Shown here piece by piece: positions 38,755-47,463 of a stretch of 64,000 nucleotides of DNA (the first letter of the stretch is position 1; each line of letters begins with the position of its first letter). Origin of the DNA: Oribacterium sp. KHPX15 (GTDB lineage: Bacteria > Bacillota > Clostridia > Lachnospirales > Lachnospiraceae); NCBI RefSeq assembly GCF_900107835.1, contig NZ_FNRG01000002.1, positions 1-64,000 on the forward strand, in the 5' to 3' direction. The notes under the pieces are model-generated. The model was not told the origin of the DNA. It did no database searches and worked only from the letters and a program-made list of their open reading frames with translations. Made by a program: the position numbers and the translations under genes.

Positions 38755-39876
38755 ATGAGTAATTCTACACTATCTTTCCTTATGTCCCAATGTATCCGAT
38801 CTGTCGACCAGTTAGAGAAAGTCTTCAGTCTTTCACCCGAAATTGCTGATCAGATCAGACATATCGAAGAGAAATACCCTATCTGTATCACTCCCTACTA
38901 CCTGAGCTTGATAGACAAAAATGACGATCAGGATCCCATCCGCAAAATGTGTATTCCCACTGCGGCGGAATTTATCGATGGCGGCCTGGAAGATCAGTCA
39001 GGTGAGACGGACAACACTGTTGTCGCAGGTTTACAGCATAAATATCAACAGACAGCCCTGATTCTGACCACCAACCAGTGTGCCATGTACTGTCGCCACT
39101 GTTTCCGTAAACGTATGGTCGGCAACACTTCCGATGAGATCGCCTCTCAAATTCCTGCAATGCTTGCATATATCAAAAACCATTCTGAAATCGACAATAT
39201 CCTGCTATCCGGTGGAGACGCACTCATCAACTCAAACGAAGTCATAGAACGCTATCTCGAAACCTTTAGTAAGCTTGAGCAACTGGATTTCATCCGTATC
39301 GGAACCCGTACACCTGTTGTACTTCCCATGCGGATTTATGATGACGCAGAGCTTTTGGAAATACTCAGGAAATACTGCGCCGTAAAACAAATCATCATAG
39401 TCACACATTTTAACCATCCTAAAGAACTCACTCCGGAAGCAAAAAAAGCCATTCATTCCCTTCATGCAGCAGGTTGTATAGTTCGAAACCAGACGGTTCT
39501 CCTTCGGGGAATCAACGATGACCCTGAGGTGCTGAGCACCCTGCAGAACAGATTACTCAGCTATCGAGTCATTCCCTATTACATATTCCAGTGCCGTCCG
39601 GCCAAGGGCGTTCTTAACGAATTCCAGATTCCTATCCGCGAAGGCTCCAGGCTGGTTGAGGAAGCCAGGAAACGAATGAACGGCCAGTCCAAGAGCCTTC
39701 ATTACGTCATGTCTCATAGGACAGGGAAGATTGAAATCCTCGGTCCTATGACGGACGGTAAAACCATGCTCTTCAAATATCACCAGTCCAAAGCCCCGCA
39801 GGATCAATCCAGGATTTTCCTCTGCGATCCCAAAGACAATTGCTGGCTAGAGGATCATATACCCAACGGGAACTAA
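38755..39876 (+). CDS. KamA-family radical SAM aminomutase-like protein
   Basis: A 373-residue radical SAM protein with the cluster motif CAMYCRHCF (about 104-112) and LLSGGDALI, IRIGTRTP and THFNHPKEL, as in lysine 2,3-aminomutases. These interconvert alpha- and beta-amino acids using an iron-sulfur cluster, SAM and PLP. At the usual PLP-lysine loop (PGGGGK in lysine 2,3-aminomutase) it reads HRTGKIEI, so the lysine may be kept in another loop. It could be an EF-P or free-lysine aminomutase; no efp or epmA gene is in the window. GAAAGGAG precedes the start. It is monocistronic. Confidence 0.82.
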   Translation: MSNSTLSFLMSQCIRSVDQLEKVFSLSPEIADQIRHIEEKYPICITPYYLSLIDKNDDQDPIRKMCIPTAAEFIDGGLEDQSGETDNTVVAGLQHKYQQTALILTTNQCAMYCRHCFRKRMVGNTSDEIASQIPAMLAYIKNHSEIDNILLSGGDALINSNEVIERYLETFSKLEQLDFIRIGTRTPVVLPMRIYDDAELLEILRKYCAVKQIIIVTHFNHPKELTPEAKKAIHSLHAAGCIVRNQTVLLRGINDDPEVLSTLQNRLLSYRVIPYYIFQCRPAKGVLNEFQIPIREGSRLVEEARKRMNGQSKSLHYVMSHRTGKIEILGPMTDGKTMLFKYHQSKAPQDQSRIFLCDPKDNCWLEDHIPNGN

Positions 39877-39880
39877 AAAA

Positions 39881-40188
39881 GGTTGAAAGAACACCTGAAT
39901 GTTTTTTTGCATTAACAAACAGTAAATATGTAGAAAGCGGAAGAAAATGCAAGGGATGTGCGGCTAGGCTTGCGGGTTGAAAGAACTCCTGAATGGTTTT
40001 TTGCATTATCTGTAAATATATAGAAAGCGGAAGAAAATGCAAGGGATGTGCGGCTAGGCTTGCGGGTTGAAAGAACATCTCGTGTTGTTTGTACGGCTAG
40101 GGCGCACGTCAGTGCGAACTAGACGAACAAACGGCACGAGATGTTCTTTCAATCCCGTGGGCCGCCGCGCATCCCTTGCATTTTCTGT
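39881..40188. repeat. long palindromic element with conserved internal loops, copy 3, with duplicated left arm
   Basis: The left part GAAAGCGGAAGAAAATGCAA ... GGGTTGAAAGAAC occurs at 39931 and 40021 (90-bp period), with a third partial piece at 39881. The complete copy then has stem ACATCTCGTG / CACGAGATGT. Its tip is TTGTACGGCTAGGGCGCACG / CGAACTAGACGAACAA and the return arm TTTCAATCCCGTGGGCCG, closing with ATCCCTTGCATTTTC. It lies between the KamA-like and kinase-like genes. Confidence 0.85.
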
Positions 40189-40234
40189 ACCATTATATAT
40201 ACTTTATGTAGAAAAAACTTTTCAGGAGGCAATT

Positions 40235-40873
40235 ATGATAAAAAAGCATTTTGTCATCACCATTGACAGACAGTATGGTTCAGGCGGACGTGTAGTTGGT
40301 AAGCGCCTCGCAGAAGAATTAGGCATTCATTTTTATGATAATGACATATTGAAACTCACATCGGAGCGCACAGCCATAGGAGAGCAGTACTTCCGTCTTG
40401 CAGACGAAAAAGCAGGCAACAACATCCTCTATAAGATCGTTTCACACCTGACTCCGGATATCTCAAGCCCGAAGCTTGACGAAAACATCGTATCCCCGGA
40501 AAATCTCTTCAGATTCCAGGCCGAAGTAATCCGTGAGATCGCTAAAAACGAGACCTGCATCATCGCCGGCCGCTGCAGTAATTTCGTACTGTCCGAGGCT
40601 AAAATGGATGATCACGTAGACTTCTTCGTATATGCAGACGAGGAGACCCGTATCCAAAGGGCAATGGACTACAATAAGATCGAAAGAGAAGAAGCCATCA
40701 AGCGCATCAAGCGCATAAACAACGAAAGAAAGAAATACCATAAATACTATACCGGTCAGGACTGGATGAATCCTGAAAGCTATGACCTTATGATCAATGC
40801 TTCCCGTATCAGCTACGATGAGATGGAAGTCCTTATGAAAGACTATATTCGCATGAAGGGATTTATCGACTGA
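40235..40873 (+). CDS. cytidylate kinase-like protein
   Basis: A 212-residue P-loop kinase of the cytidylate kinase-like family. It has VITIDRQYGSGGRVVGKRLAEELG (about 7-30; the P-loop region reads GSGGRVVGKRL), FYDNDIL and CIIAGRCSNFVL (about 110-121). A C-terminal lid has ERKKYHKYYTGQDW. The family is widespread in Firmicutes with unknown substrate; true Cmk is a different, related protein. The start at 40235 follows AGGAGG; the open frame upstream passes through the palindromic element. Its stop overlaps aroA by one base, so the two are co-translated. Confidence 0.82.
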   Translation: MIKKHFVITIDRQYGSGGRVVGKRLAEELGIHFYDNDILKLTSERTAIGEQYFRLADEKAGNNILYKIVSHLTPDISSPKLDENIVSPENLFRFQAEVIREIAKNETCIIAGRCSNFVLSEAKMDDHVDFFVYADEETRIQRAMDYNKIEREEAIKRIKRINNERKKYHKYYTGQDWMNPESYDLMINASRISYDEMEVLMKDYIRMKGFID

Positions 40874-42198
40874 TGAATAAAACTGTAAAAGGCATCGAAC
40901 GACCACTTCGGGGAGAGCTCACTGTTCCCGGAGACAAAAGCATTTCCCACCGTGCCGTGATGCTGGGATCACTTTCTGAAGGGGTAACACGTGTCAAGGG
41001 CTTCCTTAACGGAGCCGATTGTCTTTCTACCATCGGATGCTTCAGAAATCTCGGAATAGAGATAGAGCTTAGTGATGACGAAAAGGAAGTTACCATACAC
41101 GGAAAGGGTCTCCATGGGCTTAATGCCTACAGCGGGGTTCTGGACTGCGGAAACTCCGGCACCACAACGAGACTTATATCAGGCATTCTTTCAGCCCAGA
41201 GCTTCGACTCAGAACTCACTGGAGATGAGAGCATTCAGAAGCGTCCCATGAAACGTATCATGAAGCCTCTTATGGAAATGGGAGCTGATATCACTTCTGT
41301 AAAGGGTAATGACTGCGCGCCTTTAAGCATTCACGGAAAGGCACTTCACGGCATAACCTATGAATCCCCTGTAGCCAGTGCTCAGGTAAAGTCTTCCATA
41401 CTTTTCGCCGGACTTTACGCAGATGGGAAAACCACCGTTATAGAACCCACATTATCAAGGGACCATAGTGAAAGAATGCTGAGAGCCCTTGGTGCCGAGG
41501 TTTCTACCCGTATGCTTCCAGACGGAAGAGCGGAGATAAGCATTGAGCACTGTGATAAGCTGGTGGCGCCTAAGGAAGTTCTGGAGATTCCCGGAGACAT
41601 TTCTTCTGCAGCTTACTTTATTTCAGCGGCTCTTCTGGTGCCGGGTTCTGATGTGATCATCAGAAATGTAGGCATTAACCCCACAAGAGACGGCATCATC
41701 GAAGCTTATCTAAGTATGGGTGCGGATATAACTCTTGAAAATAAGAGAGTTTCAGGTTCTGAAGATGTTGCGGATGTTCATGTGAGATACACAGAAGGAC
41801 TCCACGGAGCTGAGATAGGGGGATCCCTTATCCCGAGGCTTATCGATGAGCTTCCTGTTATAGCTGCAGTGGCTGCAGGTGCTTCAGGAAAAACGGTGAT
41901 AAAAAATGCATCGGAGCTTAAGGTCAAGGAATCTAACCGAATTGCTGTTATGGTGGATGGTCTTGAAAAAGTCGGAGTTAAAGCCACCGAAACAGAAGAC
42001 GGAATGATCGTCGAAGGACAGGGCAGTGGACTTAAGATATGTTCAGGCGAGATCGATACCCATAAGGATCACCGTATCGCCATGACCTTTGCTGTACTTG
42101 CCCTTGCGGGATCACAGAATACCGAGGTGACACTTATTGACGGAGATTGTATCAATATTTCCTATCCGACATTCTACGAGGATTTGGCAAGTCTCTGA
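40873..42198 (+). CDS. aroA: 3-phosphoshikimate 1-carboxyvinyltransferase (EPSP synthase)
   Basis: A 441-residue EPSP synthase that joins shikimate 3-phosphate and phosphoenolpyruvate in the aromatic amino acid pathway. Substrate residues are visible in PGDKSISHRAVMLGSLSEG (about 19-37), LDCGNSGTTTRLISG and LKVKESNRI (about 350). DTHKDHRIAMTFAVLAL lies near the C-terminus. The NSGTTTRL motif is the type seen in class II (Gram-positive) enzymes. It starts one base inside the end of the kinase-like gene, with no further gene downstream before the tRNA promoter. Confidence 0.94.
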   Translation: MNKTVKGIERPLRGELTVPGDKSISHRAVMLGSLSEGVTRVKGFLNGADCLSTIGCFRNLGIEIELSDDEKEVTIHGKGLHGLNAYSGVLDCGNSGTTTRLISGILSAQSFDSELTGDESIQKRPMKRIMKPLMEMGADITSVKGNDCAPLSIHGKALHGITYESPVASAQVKSSILFAGLYADGKTTVIEPTLSRDHSERMLRALGAEVSTRMLPDGRAEISIEHCDKLVAPKEVLEIPGDISSAAYFISAALLVPGSDVIIRNVGINPTRDGIIEAYLSMGADITLENKRVSGSEDVADVHVRYTEGLHGAEIGGSLIPRLIDELPVIAAVAAGASGKTVIKNASELKVKESNRIAVMVDGLEKVGVKATETEDGMIVEGQGSGLKICSGEIDTHKDHRIAMTFAVLALAGSQNTEVTLIDGDCINISYPTFYEDLASL

Positions 42199-42314
42199 TC
42201 ATAAAACACATACTGAATCGCACTGCTGATGTTTCTTTCCACCTGATTGTCGGCGATTCTGGCCAAGTTATACAACACACATAGTTGATAACCAAATGTA
42301 ATATCAAAAGGTTG

Positions 42315-42343
42315 TTGACATTCTAGTGACTCTCTGATAAATT
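42315..42343 (+). promoter_or_regulatory. promoter of the tRNA-Glu pair
   Basis: TTGACA (42315-42320), 17-bp spacer, TAAATT (42338-42343). Confidence 0.7.
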
Positions 42344-42376
42344 ATTCAAGTCGCATAAAAAGCGGCTTGATAATAT

Positions 42377-42448
42377 GGCGGATTGGTCAAGCGGTTAAGA
42401 CGCAGCCCTCTCACGGCTGAATCCCGGGTTCGATTCCCGGATCCGTCA
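42377..42448 (+). tRNA. tRNA-Glu (anticodon CTC), copy 1
   Basis: Acceptor GGCGGAT / ATCCGTC, D arm GTC/GAC, anticodon arm CAGCC-CTCTCAC-GGCTG (anticodon CTC), T arm CCGGG-TTCGATT-CCCGG, discriminator A. CCA is not encoded. It reads GAG. Identical to the copy 98 bp downstream. Confidence 0.9.
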
Positions 42449-42474
42449 CTTGATTTCAAAAATTTATATATTAT

Positions 42475-42546
42475 GGCGGATTGGTCAAGCGGTTAAGACG
42501 CAGCCCTCTCACGGCTGAATCCCGGGTTCGATTCCCGGATCCGTCA
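42475..42546 (+). tRNA. tRNA-Glu (anticodon CTC), copy 2
   Basis: Base-for-base identical to the tRNA at 42377, separated by 26 bp, in the same transcript between one promoter and one terminator. A recent tandem duplication. Confidence 0.9.
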
Positions 42547-42549
42547 CTT

Positions 42550-42579
42550 AGCCTCAGGTCTAAGACCTGAGGCTTTTTA
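42550..42579 (+). terminator. terminator of the tRNA-Glu pair
   Basis: AGCCTCAGGTC TAA GACCTGAGGCT followed by TTTT. Confidence 0.88.
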
Positions 42580-42739
42580 GTTTATTAGTCCTGTATCTCG
42601 GTTTGCGGTAGATTTTCCTATATAACCAGCCAAATAGCTTCAGATCTCATGAAGTGAATTACACTGTGATGACATCACCAACGAGGGTTATCAATTCTAT
42701 GCAGAGGACTTATACAAATTCCGAAATCCGGAGGTTCAT

Positions 42740-43612
42740 ATGAAAATAAGACGTTTTTCCGACAACTCTGTCATGAAAATAAAAGCAGCAAAAAACGATG
42801 ATGGCAGCGACCTGACCTATCTTGAGTTCCCTGCTTTTAATTCTCAAGGCATTGCCGAACATGCTTTTTCAACCCGTCTTGGGGGTGTAAGCAAGGGCAT
42901 CTGGTCCACCATGAACTTAAGCTTCACAAGAGGCGATGATCCGGATGCTGTTTATGAGAACTTCCACAGATACGCAAGACTCTTTAATGTATCAGATGAC
43001 CGTATGGTCTTCACCTTCCAGACACACACTACCAATGTCCGTTATGTAACGGAAGAAGATGGTGGCAAAGGCTTCACGGTTCCAAGAGACTATACTGATG
43101 TGGACGGTCTCATAACTGATGTTCCCGGCCTGGTTCTGGGAGTTTTCGCAGCCGACTGTGTGCCGCTACTTTTTCTGGATCCTGTACGGAAAGCCATAGG
43201 CGCCAGCCATTCAGGATGGAGGGGTACTGTGAACCGCATGGGAGAGGTAACTATAAAGAAGATGCAGGAGCACTTCGGTACAAAGCCGGAGGATCTGATC
43301 TGCGCCATAGGTCCCAGCATTTGCAGACATTGTTATGAGATATCAGAGGATGTTGCTATGGAATTTATAAAAGCATTTCCCAATCACAAAGATGAGATTC
43401 TGACAGATGACGGTTTCAATGAAAACAACGAGCACAAGTACCATCTTGATCTCTGGGCAGCCAACCGAATCCTACTGGAGGAAGCCGGTGTAAAGAGCGA
43501 AAACATTTGCATCACTGATCTTTGTACCAATTGTAATCCGGACCTTCTTTTCAGCCACAGGTTCACCCATGGCCAAAGAGGAAACAACGGAGCCTTTATA
43601 ATGCTAAAATAA
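42740..43612 (+). CDS. pgeF: multicopper polyphenol oxidase/laccase-domain protein (PgeF/YfiH family)
   Basis: A 290-residue PgeF/YfiH-family protein. Members act on purine nucleosides (phosphorylase/deaminase) or edit peptidoglycan precursors, using a zinc site. Marks are AFSTRLGGVSKG (about 42-53), FQTHTTNV with the first metal His, FAADCVPLLFLDP (about 136-148), ASHSGWRGTVNRM and IGPSICRHCYEI. The C-terminus reads LCTNCNPDLLFSHR. Length is usual. CCGGAGG precedes the start. It is followed 126 bp later by a small membrane protein gene. Confidence 0.9.
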   Translation: MKIRRFSDNSVMKIKAAKNDDGSDLTYLEFPAFNSQGIAEHAFSTRLGGVSKGIWSTMNLSFTRGDDPDAVYENFHRYARLFNVSDDRMVFTFQTHTTNVRYVTEEDGGKGFTVPRDYTDVDGLITDVPGLVLGVFAADCVPLLFLDPVRKAIGASHSGWRGTVNRMGEVTIKKMQEHFGTKPEDLICAIGPSICRHCYEISEDVAMEFIKAFPNHKDEILTDDGFNENNEHKYHLDLWAANRILLEEAGVKSENICITDLCTNCNPDLLFSHRFTHGQRGNNGAFIMLK

Positions 43613-43738
43613 GATGCATTCCGACCTTGTGGAATCAGGCTCAAGCCGGTTTATATGTCACTAAATAAGTACTTTTTAAAAAACTTTGATGTGGTTTTTT
43701 CTGTTTCGTGTTAGAATCACGAAAAGGAGACTTTAACT

Positions 43739-43969
43739 ATGACTATGAATTTACCATTAGCTATTTTGATCATCATATTTTTGGCATCCATCACCGTTTA
43801 TATTTTCAAAAACGGAGCCCGCATGGACAAGCTTACAAAAGAAGAACAGGAGACCATCATCAGGTCACGCTGCTCCACTTGCAGGATGTCTCACTATTGC
43901 AATGATTCAAAGCTTGGTAAATGCAGTACCATCGATAAAGAAGCCTCAGTTCAATCTGAACAAAAGTAG
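43739..43969 (+). CDS. small membrane-anchored cysteine-rich protein
   Basis: A 76-residue protein with one membrane span at about 5-22 and a short cytoplasmic or exported part. That part holds RSRCSTCRMSHYCNDSKLGKC, four cysteines in a C-x2-C-x6-C-x7-C pattern that could hold zinc or an iron-sulfur cluster. AAAAGGAG lies 7 bp before the start. I do not recognise a family. It is a single gene between pgeF and a pseudouridine synthase gene. Confidence 0.6.
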   Translation: MTMNLPLAILIIIFLASITVYIFKNGARMDKLTKEEQETIIRSRCSTCRMSHYCNDSKLGKCSTIDKEASVQSEQK

Positions 43970-44060
43970 TCCGGCACCGGATGAACTATTCCGATAAACC
44001 GGAACAACAGCGGTTAAGCATCGGATAAAATATTCCAAAAACAAATCACTTAATATTCCC

Positions 44061-44092
44061 AAAACTCTTGGTTTATAGCTAAGAGTTTTTTT
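44061..44092 (+). terminator. terminator immediately before the RluA-type gene
   Basis: AAAACTCTT / AAGAGTTTT stem with an 11-base loop and a T run, ending 8 bp before the ATG at 44100. A transcript starting upstream would have this hairpin in the leader of the next gene. Confidence 0.75.
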
Positions 44093-44099
44093 AACGCCT

Positions 44100-44747
44100 A
44101 TGGAAATCATTAAAGAAACCCAAAACTATATAGTTGTAAATAAAGCCCCGGGAGAAGACTCCGAGCATGACGTTCCACGCCTTTTGGCAGAGGCACTAAA
44201 GAAAGAAAACACTGGTTTTCTCTGTATTCACAGACTTGATAAAACCGCCGGAGGACTTCTGGTCTACGGCAAAAACAAAGCTGCCGCCGCAGAGCTCACA
44301 AAGCAGCTCCAGGAGGGCACTCTGAAGAAATCTTATCTCGCCATCGTCCCGGGAATACCGGAACAGACTGAAGGTATTCTCAGGGATCTTTTATATAAAG
44401 ATAAAACAAAGCAAAAGATGTTCCCGGTGAAGCGCATGAGAAAGGGTGTAAAGGAAGCTGTCCTGAGTTTCAAAGTTGCTGACACTAAAGAATGGGACGG
44501 AAATGTCATATCCCTTTTGGAAATAAGCCTTAAAACCGGTCGTTTCCATCAGATCCGCTGCCAGTTTGCGTCCCGCGGCCTGCCGCTTTTGGGAGACGGA
44601 AAATACGGTTCAAGGATCAAAACGAAAAGTCTCTGTCTATTCTGCCGGAGCCTGAGCTTCTATGACTCTGTTGAGAAAACAGAGGTCGCTTTCACAGCCG
44701 ATCCACCTGCAGAAGAACCCTGGACCGTTTTCAGTACCGTATTATAA
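44100..44747 (+). CDS. RluA-family pseudouridine synthase
   Basis: A 215-residue synthase of the short RluA type, which isomerises uridine in rRNA or tRNA. The start EIIKETQNYIVVNKAPGE fits the family. The catalytic Asp is in CIHRLDKTAGGLLVYGK (about 42-58), with KSYLAIV and LKTGRFHQIRCQF following. There is no N-terminal S4 domain. Odd point: no ribosome site is visible, and a terminator ends 8 bp before the ATG. The gene may be read from a leaderless or rearranged transcript, or be poorly expressed. Confidence 0.88.
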   Translation: MEIIKETQNYIVVNKAPGEDSEHDVPRLLAEALKKENTGFLCIHRLDKTAGGLLVYGKNKAAAAELTKQLQEGTLKKSYLAIVPGIPEQTEGILRDLLYKDKTKQKMFPVKRMRKGVKEAVLSFKVADTKEWDGNVISLLEISLKTGRFHQIRCQFASRGLPLLGDGKYGSRIKTKSLCLFCRSLSFYDSVEKTEVAFTADPPAEEPWTVFSTVL

Positions 44748-44837
44748 TCTTTTCCGTATACGACGGAATCGAGTCATTCCCACGGGGACCGGACAAACAA
44801 TTTCAGCTCTGAGTTTTGAACTTTTCCGCATTTTATT

Positions 44838-44869
44838 CTGAAATACCTGTCCTGCTGTAGGTATTTCAG
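44838..44869 (+). other. hairpin before the DUF5131/DUF4186 gene
   Basis: CTGAAATACCT / AGGTATTTCAG with no T run. It may be a weak terminator of the RluA gene or a leader hairpin. Confidence 0.45.
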
Positions 44870-44905
44870 ATCAAAACTATCATGTCACATTAATGGAGGC
44901 ATCAA

Positions 44906-45937
44906 ATGGATATTCCTGTAAAAGCTTCTTTATCCATTAGTTTTTCAAATCAAAGGGAGGCAGACGAGAAGCTGTCTGCAATCAACGAACTTAATCTTGA
45001 AAAAATCCCGGATGGCGTTGCGCTTCTGGCAGAGCCCCTGACAGAAAAAATAGATATCGCTTCTTTTCTTGACTTCGAAAACATTTCATACCTTAGCTGC
45101 TCCGGGGATAATGCTGATGACGGCTCTGTTCTTGACTTCGACTGGGTACTGGACCTGAGGCGCCAATGCATCCTTCATGACATCCCCTTTTATTTCACTT
45201 CAACCGGTGCTAACTTCCGCATGAGGGGACGTGACTATCATATCGGCGAAAAGTTCCGTGAATCTCAGGCCGCAAAAGCTGATGTTCATTACTTTCCGGT
45301 TTCCCGAGCCTTCAATCCGCCTGTATTTCAAACCACAGTCGCACCCACAAGCTCTGTAATTCATGACACAGATACCAAAATCAATGAAGCCCCTTCTTCT
45401 AAAAACACAAACACTTCCTGTGTTCAAGAATCTTTAAACTTCGAAGACTCTAACCCGACGGATGAAAATTTCGAATCTGAACACACTATCCCCGTAGTGA
45501 CTTCCGAAGCCGAAAACATTTCCATCCCCGGCATCAACTATGAGATTGAAATAGACCCTGAGGACAGATACATTGATGAACTTTTTAACCGCATAAGCCA
45601 TAGCAAATTCCGTTCCTCATTTCACTTACGTGAGCAGGAGAGAAGCTACTGCCTGTCACATAGTGAAGAGACCATAAAACAACATGCCATGGATTTTGTT
45701 TCCAAAAAACTGGCGCCTGCCGAGCCAGAGAATGACGGAAAGCAGACTCCCATGAAGGGACATCCCGTTTTTATCGCCCAGCATGCCACCGCCTGCTGCT
45801 GCCGGGGCTGTCTCCATAAGTGGCACCATGTCCCGGAGCACAGGCCTCTGACAGAAAGCGAACAGCAGTATATAGTCAAAATCCTTTTGTCCTGGATCAG
45901 AAATGATATGAGAAACAGTTCCACAGAAGACAGCTGA
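44906..45937 (+). CDS. fusion of a DUF5131-like segment and a DUF4186 domain
   Basis: A 343-residue protein in two parts. Residues about 50-115 (YLSCSGDNADDGSVLDFDWV ... IPFYFTSTGANF) resemble the C-terminal half of DUF5131 (phage Gp37/Gp68) proteins. The usual GGESGP is reduced to CSGDNAD, and the radical-SAM-like cysteines are absent. A low-complexity linker spans about 135-215. Residues about 220-340 match DUF4186, with FRSSFHLREQERSYC, DGKQTPMKGHPVFIAQHATA and CCCRGCLHKWH. Neither domain has a proven role. GGAGG precedes the start. The gene stands alone. Confidence 0.7.
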   Translation: MDIPVKASLSISFSNQREADEKLSAINELNLEKIPDGVALLAEPLTEKIDIASFLDFENISYLSCSGDNADDGSVLDFDWVLDLRRQCILHDIPFYFTSTGANFRMRGRDYHIGEKFRESQAAKADVHYFPVSRAFNPPVFQTTVAPTSSVIHDTDTKINEAPSSKNTNTSCVQESLNFEDSNPTDENFESEHTIPVVTSEAENISIPGINYEIEIDPEDRYIDELFNRISHSKFRSSFHLREQERSYCLSHSEETIKQHAMDFVSKKLAPAEPENDGKQTPMKGHPVFIAQHATACCCRGCLHKWHHVPEHRPLTESEQQYIVKILLSWIRNDMRNSSTEDS

Positions 45938-46074
45938 CTAAGAAACGCCAGAACCGTTAATAAAATGTAATTATTTTTTAGGTCTCCGATAAAGAAAAAT
46001 ATTTTCAACAGTTCCCATAGTAGTGTAAAATATTATCATCAATTTGTTTACGTGTGCTTTTTAAAGGGGGAACT

Positions 46075-47292
46075 ATGGAAAAGAAAAACAAATTATCTTT
46101 AGCCGGGCAAATTTTCGTTGCTTTGATCCTGGCTGTCATTGTCGGCCTTCTCATGCAGAACAATGCCGACTTTGCAAATGACTACATCAAGCCATTCGGA
46201 ACGATCTTTCTCAATCTGATCAAGTTCATTGTCTGTCCTATCGTTCTTTTCTCCATCATGGCAGGCGTTGTTTCCATGAAGGATATAAAGAAGGTAGGCG
46301 CTATCGGCGGTATGACTGTTGCCTATTATCTCGTAACCACAGCATTTGCCATAACCATAGGTCTTGTTTTCGGAAATATCTTCAAGGGCGGATTCCCTGC
46401 ACTTTCCACCACAGACCTTAGTTACGAGGCCGCTGAACCCACATCCTTTATGGATACCATCGTAAATATTTTCCCAAGCAACTTTGTAAAACCGCTTCTG
46501 GATGCCAATATGCTTCAGATCATCGTTATGGCTCTGCTTCTTGGATTTGCAGTCATTCTCATCGCAGATGTTGCACCGGATGCCAATGAGAGAATCATCA
46601 ATGACATTAACGACCTCAGCAATGTATTCATGCGTGTCATGGAAATGATCCTGAAGCTTTCACCTATAGGTGTATTCTGTCTCCTTTGCCCCGTAATCGC
46701 AAAGAACGGTCCCATGATCCTTGGCTCACTTGCAATGGTGCTTCTTACAGCCTATATCTGTTATATAGTTCATGCAGTTGTGGTATATTCATTAACAGTA
46801 AAACTCATTGCAAATATAAGTCCGATCCACTTTTTCAAGAAGATGGCACCGGCCATGATGTTCGCATTCTCCAGCGCCTCCAGCGTGGGAACATTACCAC
46901 TTAACATGGAATGTGTAACGAACCTCGGTGCATCAAAGGAGGTTTCATCCTTTGTACTTCCTCTGGGAGCAACCATAAACATGGACGGAACCGCTATCTA
47001 TCAGGGCGTGTGTGCAATCTTCATAGCAGCCTGCTACGGCATCGACCTGTCAATGTCTCAGATGCTCACAATCGTTCTTACCGCTACACTTGCTTCCATC
47101 GGAACAGCGGGTGTGCCGGGTGCCGGCATGGTCATGCTTGCAATGGTTCTTCAATCCGTAGGACTTCCTGTTGAAGGTATCGCTCTGGTTGCGGGCGTTG
47201 ACAGAATCTTCGATATGGGTCGTACAGTTCTTAACATTACCGGCGACGCTTCCTGCGCAGTATGTATTTCAAAAATTCACGAGATGAAGTAA
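46075..47292 (+). CDS. dicarboxylate/amino acid:cation symporter (DAACS family)
   Basis: A 405-residue membrane protein with about eight spans and two re-entrant loops. It has FLNLIKFIVCPIVLFSIMAGV near the N-terminus, the serine-rich hairpin FAFSSASSVGTLP (about 265-277), and LPLGATINMDGTAIYQGV (about 295-312, substrate and Na+ site). GTAGVPGAGMVML follows. Substrates in the family are glutamate, aspartate, succinate or serine; aspartate would fit the asnA gene next door. The start at 46075 follows AAAGGGGG; a nearby ATG at 46054 has no ribosome site. Confidence 0.9.
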   Translation: MEKKNKLSLAGQIFVALILAVIVGLLMQNNADFANDYIKPFGTIFLNLIKFIVCPIVLFSIMAGVVSMKDIKKVGAIGGMTVAYYLVTTAFAITIGLVFGNIFKGGFPALSTTDLSYEAAEPTSFMDTIVNIFPSNFVKPLLDANMLQIIVMALLLGFAVILIADVAPDANERIINDINDLSNVFMRVMEMILKLSPIGVFCLLCPVIAKNGPMILGSLAMVLLTAYICYIVHAVVVYSLTVKLIANISPIHFFKKMAPAMMFAFSSASSVGTLPLNMECVTNLGASKEVSSFVLPLGATINMDGTAIYQGVCAIFIAACYGIDLSMSQMLTIVLTATLASIGTAGVPGAGMVMLAMVLQSVGLPVEGIALVAGVDRIFDMGRTVLNITGDASCAVCISKIHEMK

Positions 47293-47314
47293 TCAAAATA
47301 GTCTTTATTATTCT

Positions 47315-47341
47315 ATGGGAGTGGCAACACTCCCATTTTTT
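47315..47341 (+). terminator. terminator of the symporter gene
   Basis: ATGGGAGTG GCAA CACTCCCAT followed by TTTTT. Confidence 0.9.
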
Positions 47342-47399
47342 ATGTTTAGTCATTACTTATAAAAATGCAAAAAGTCATGGATGTCTTGCAGATTAATAC

Positions 47400-47428
47400 T
47401 TGCAGTGGGTTTTCGATAGCGCTAAGAT
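47400..47428 (+). promoter_or_regulatory. probable asnA promoter
   Basis: TTGCAG (47400-47405), 17-bp spacer, TAAGAT (47423-47428), 35 bp before asnA. Confidence 0.55.
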
Positions 47429-47463
47429 AGTGCTTTAAAGAATATAACAATAGGGAGGCAACT

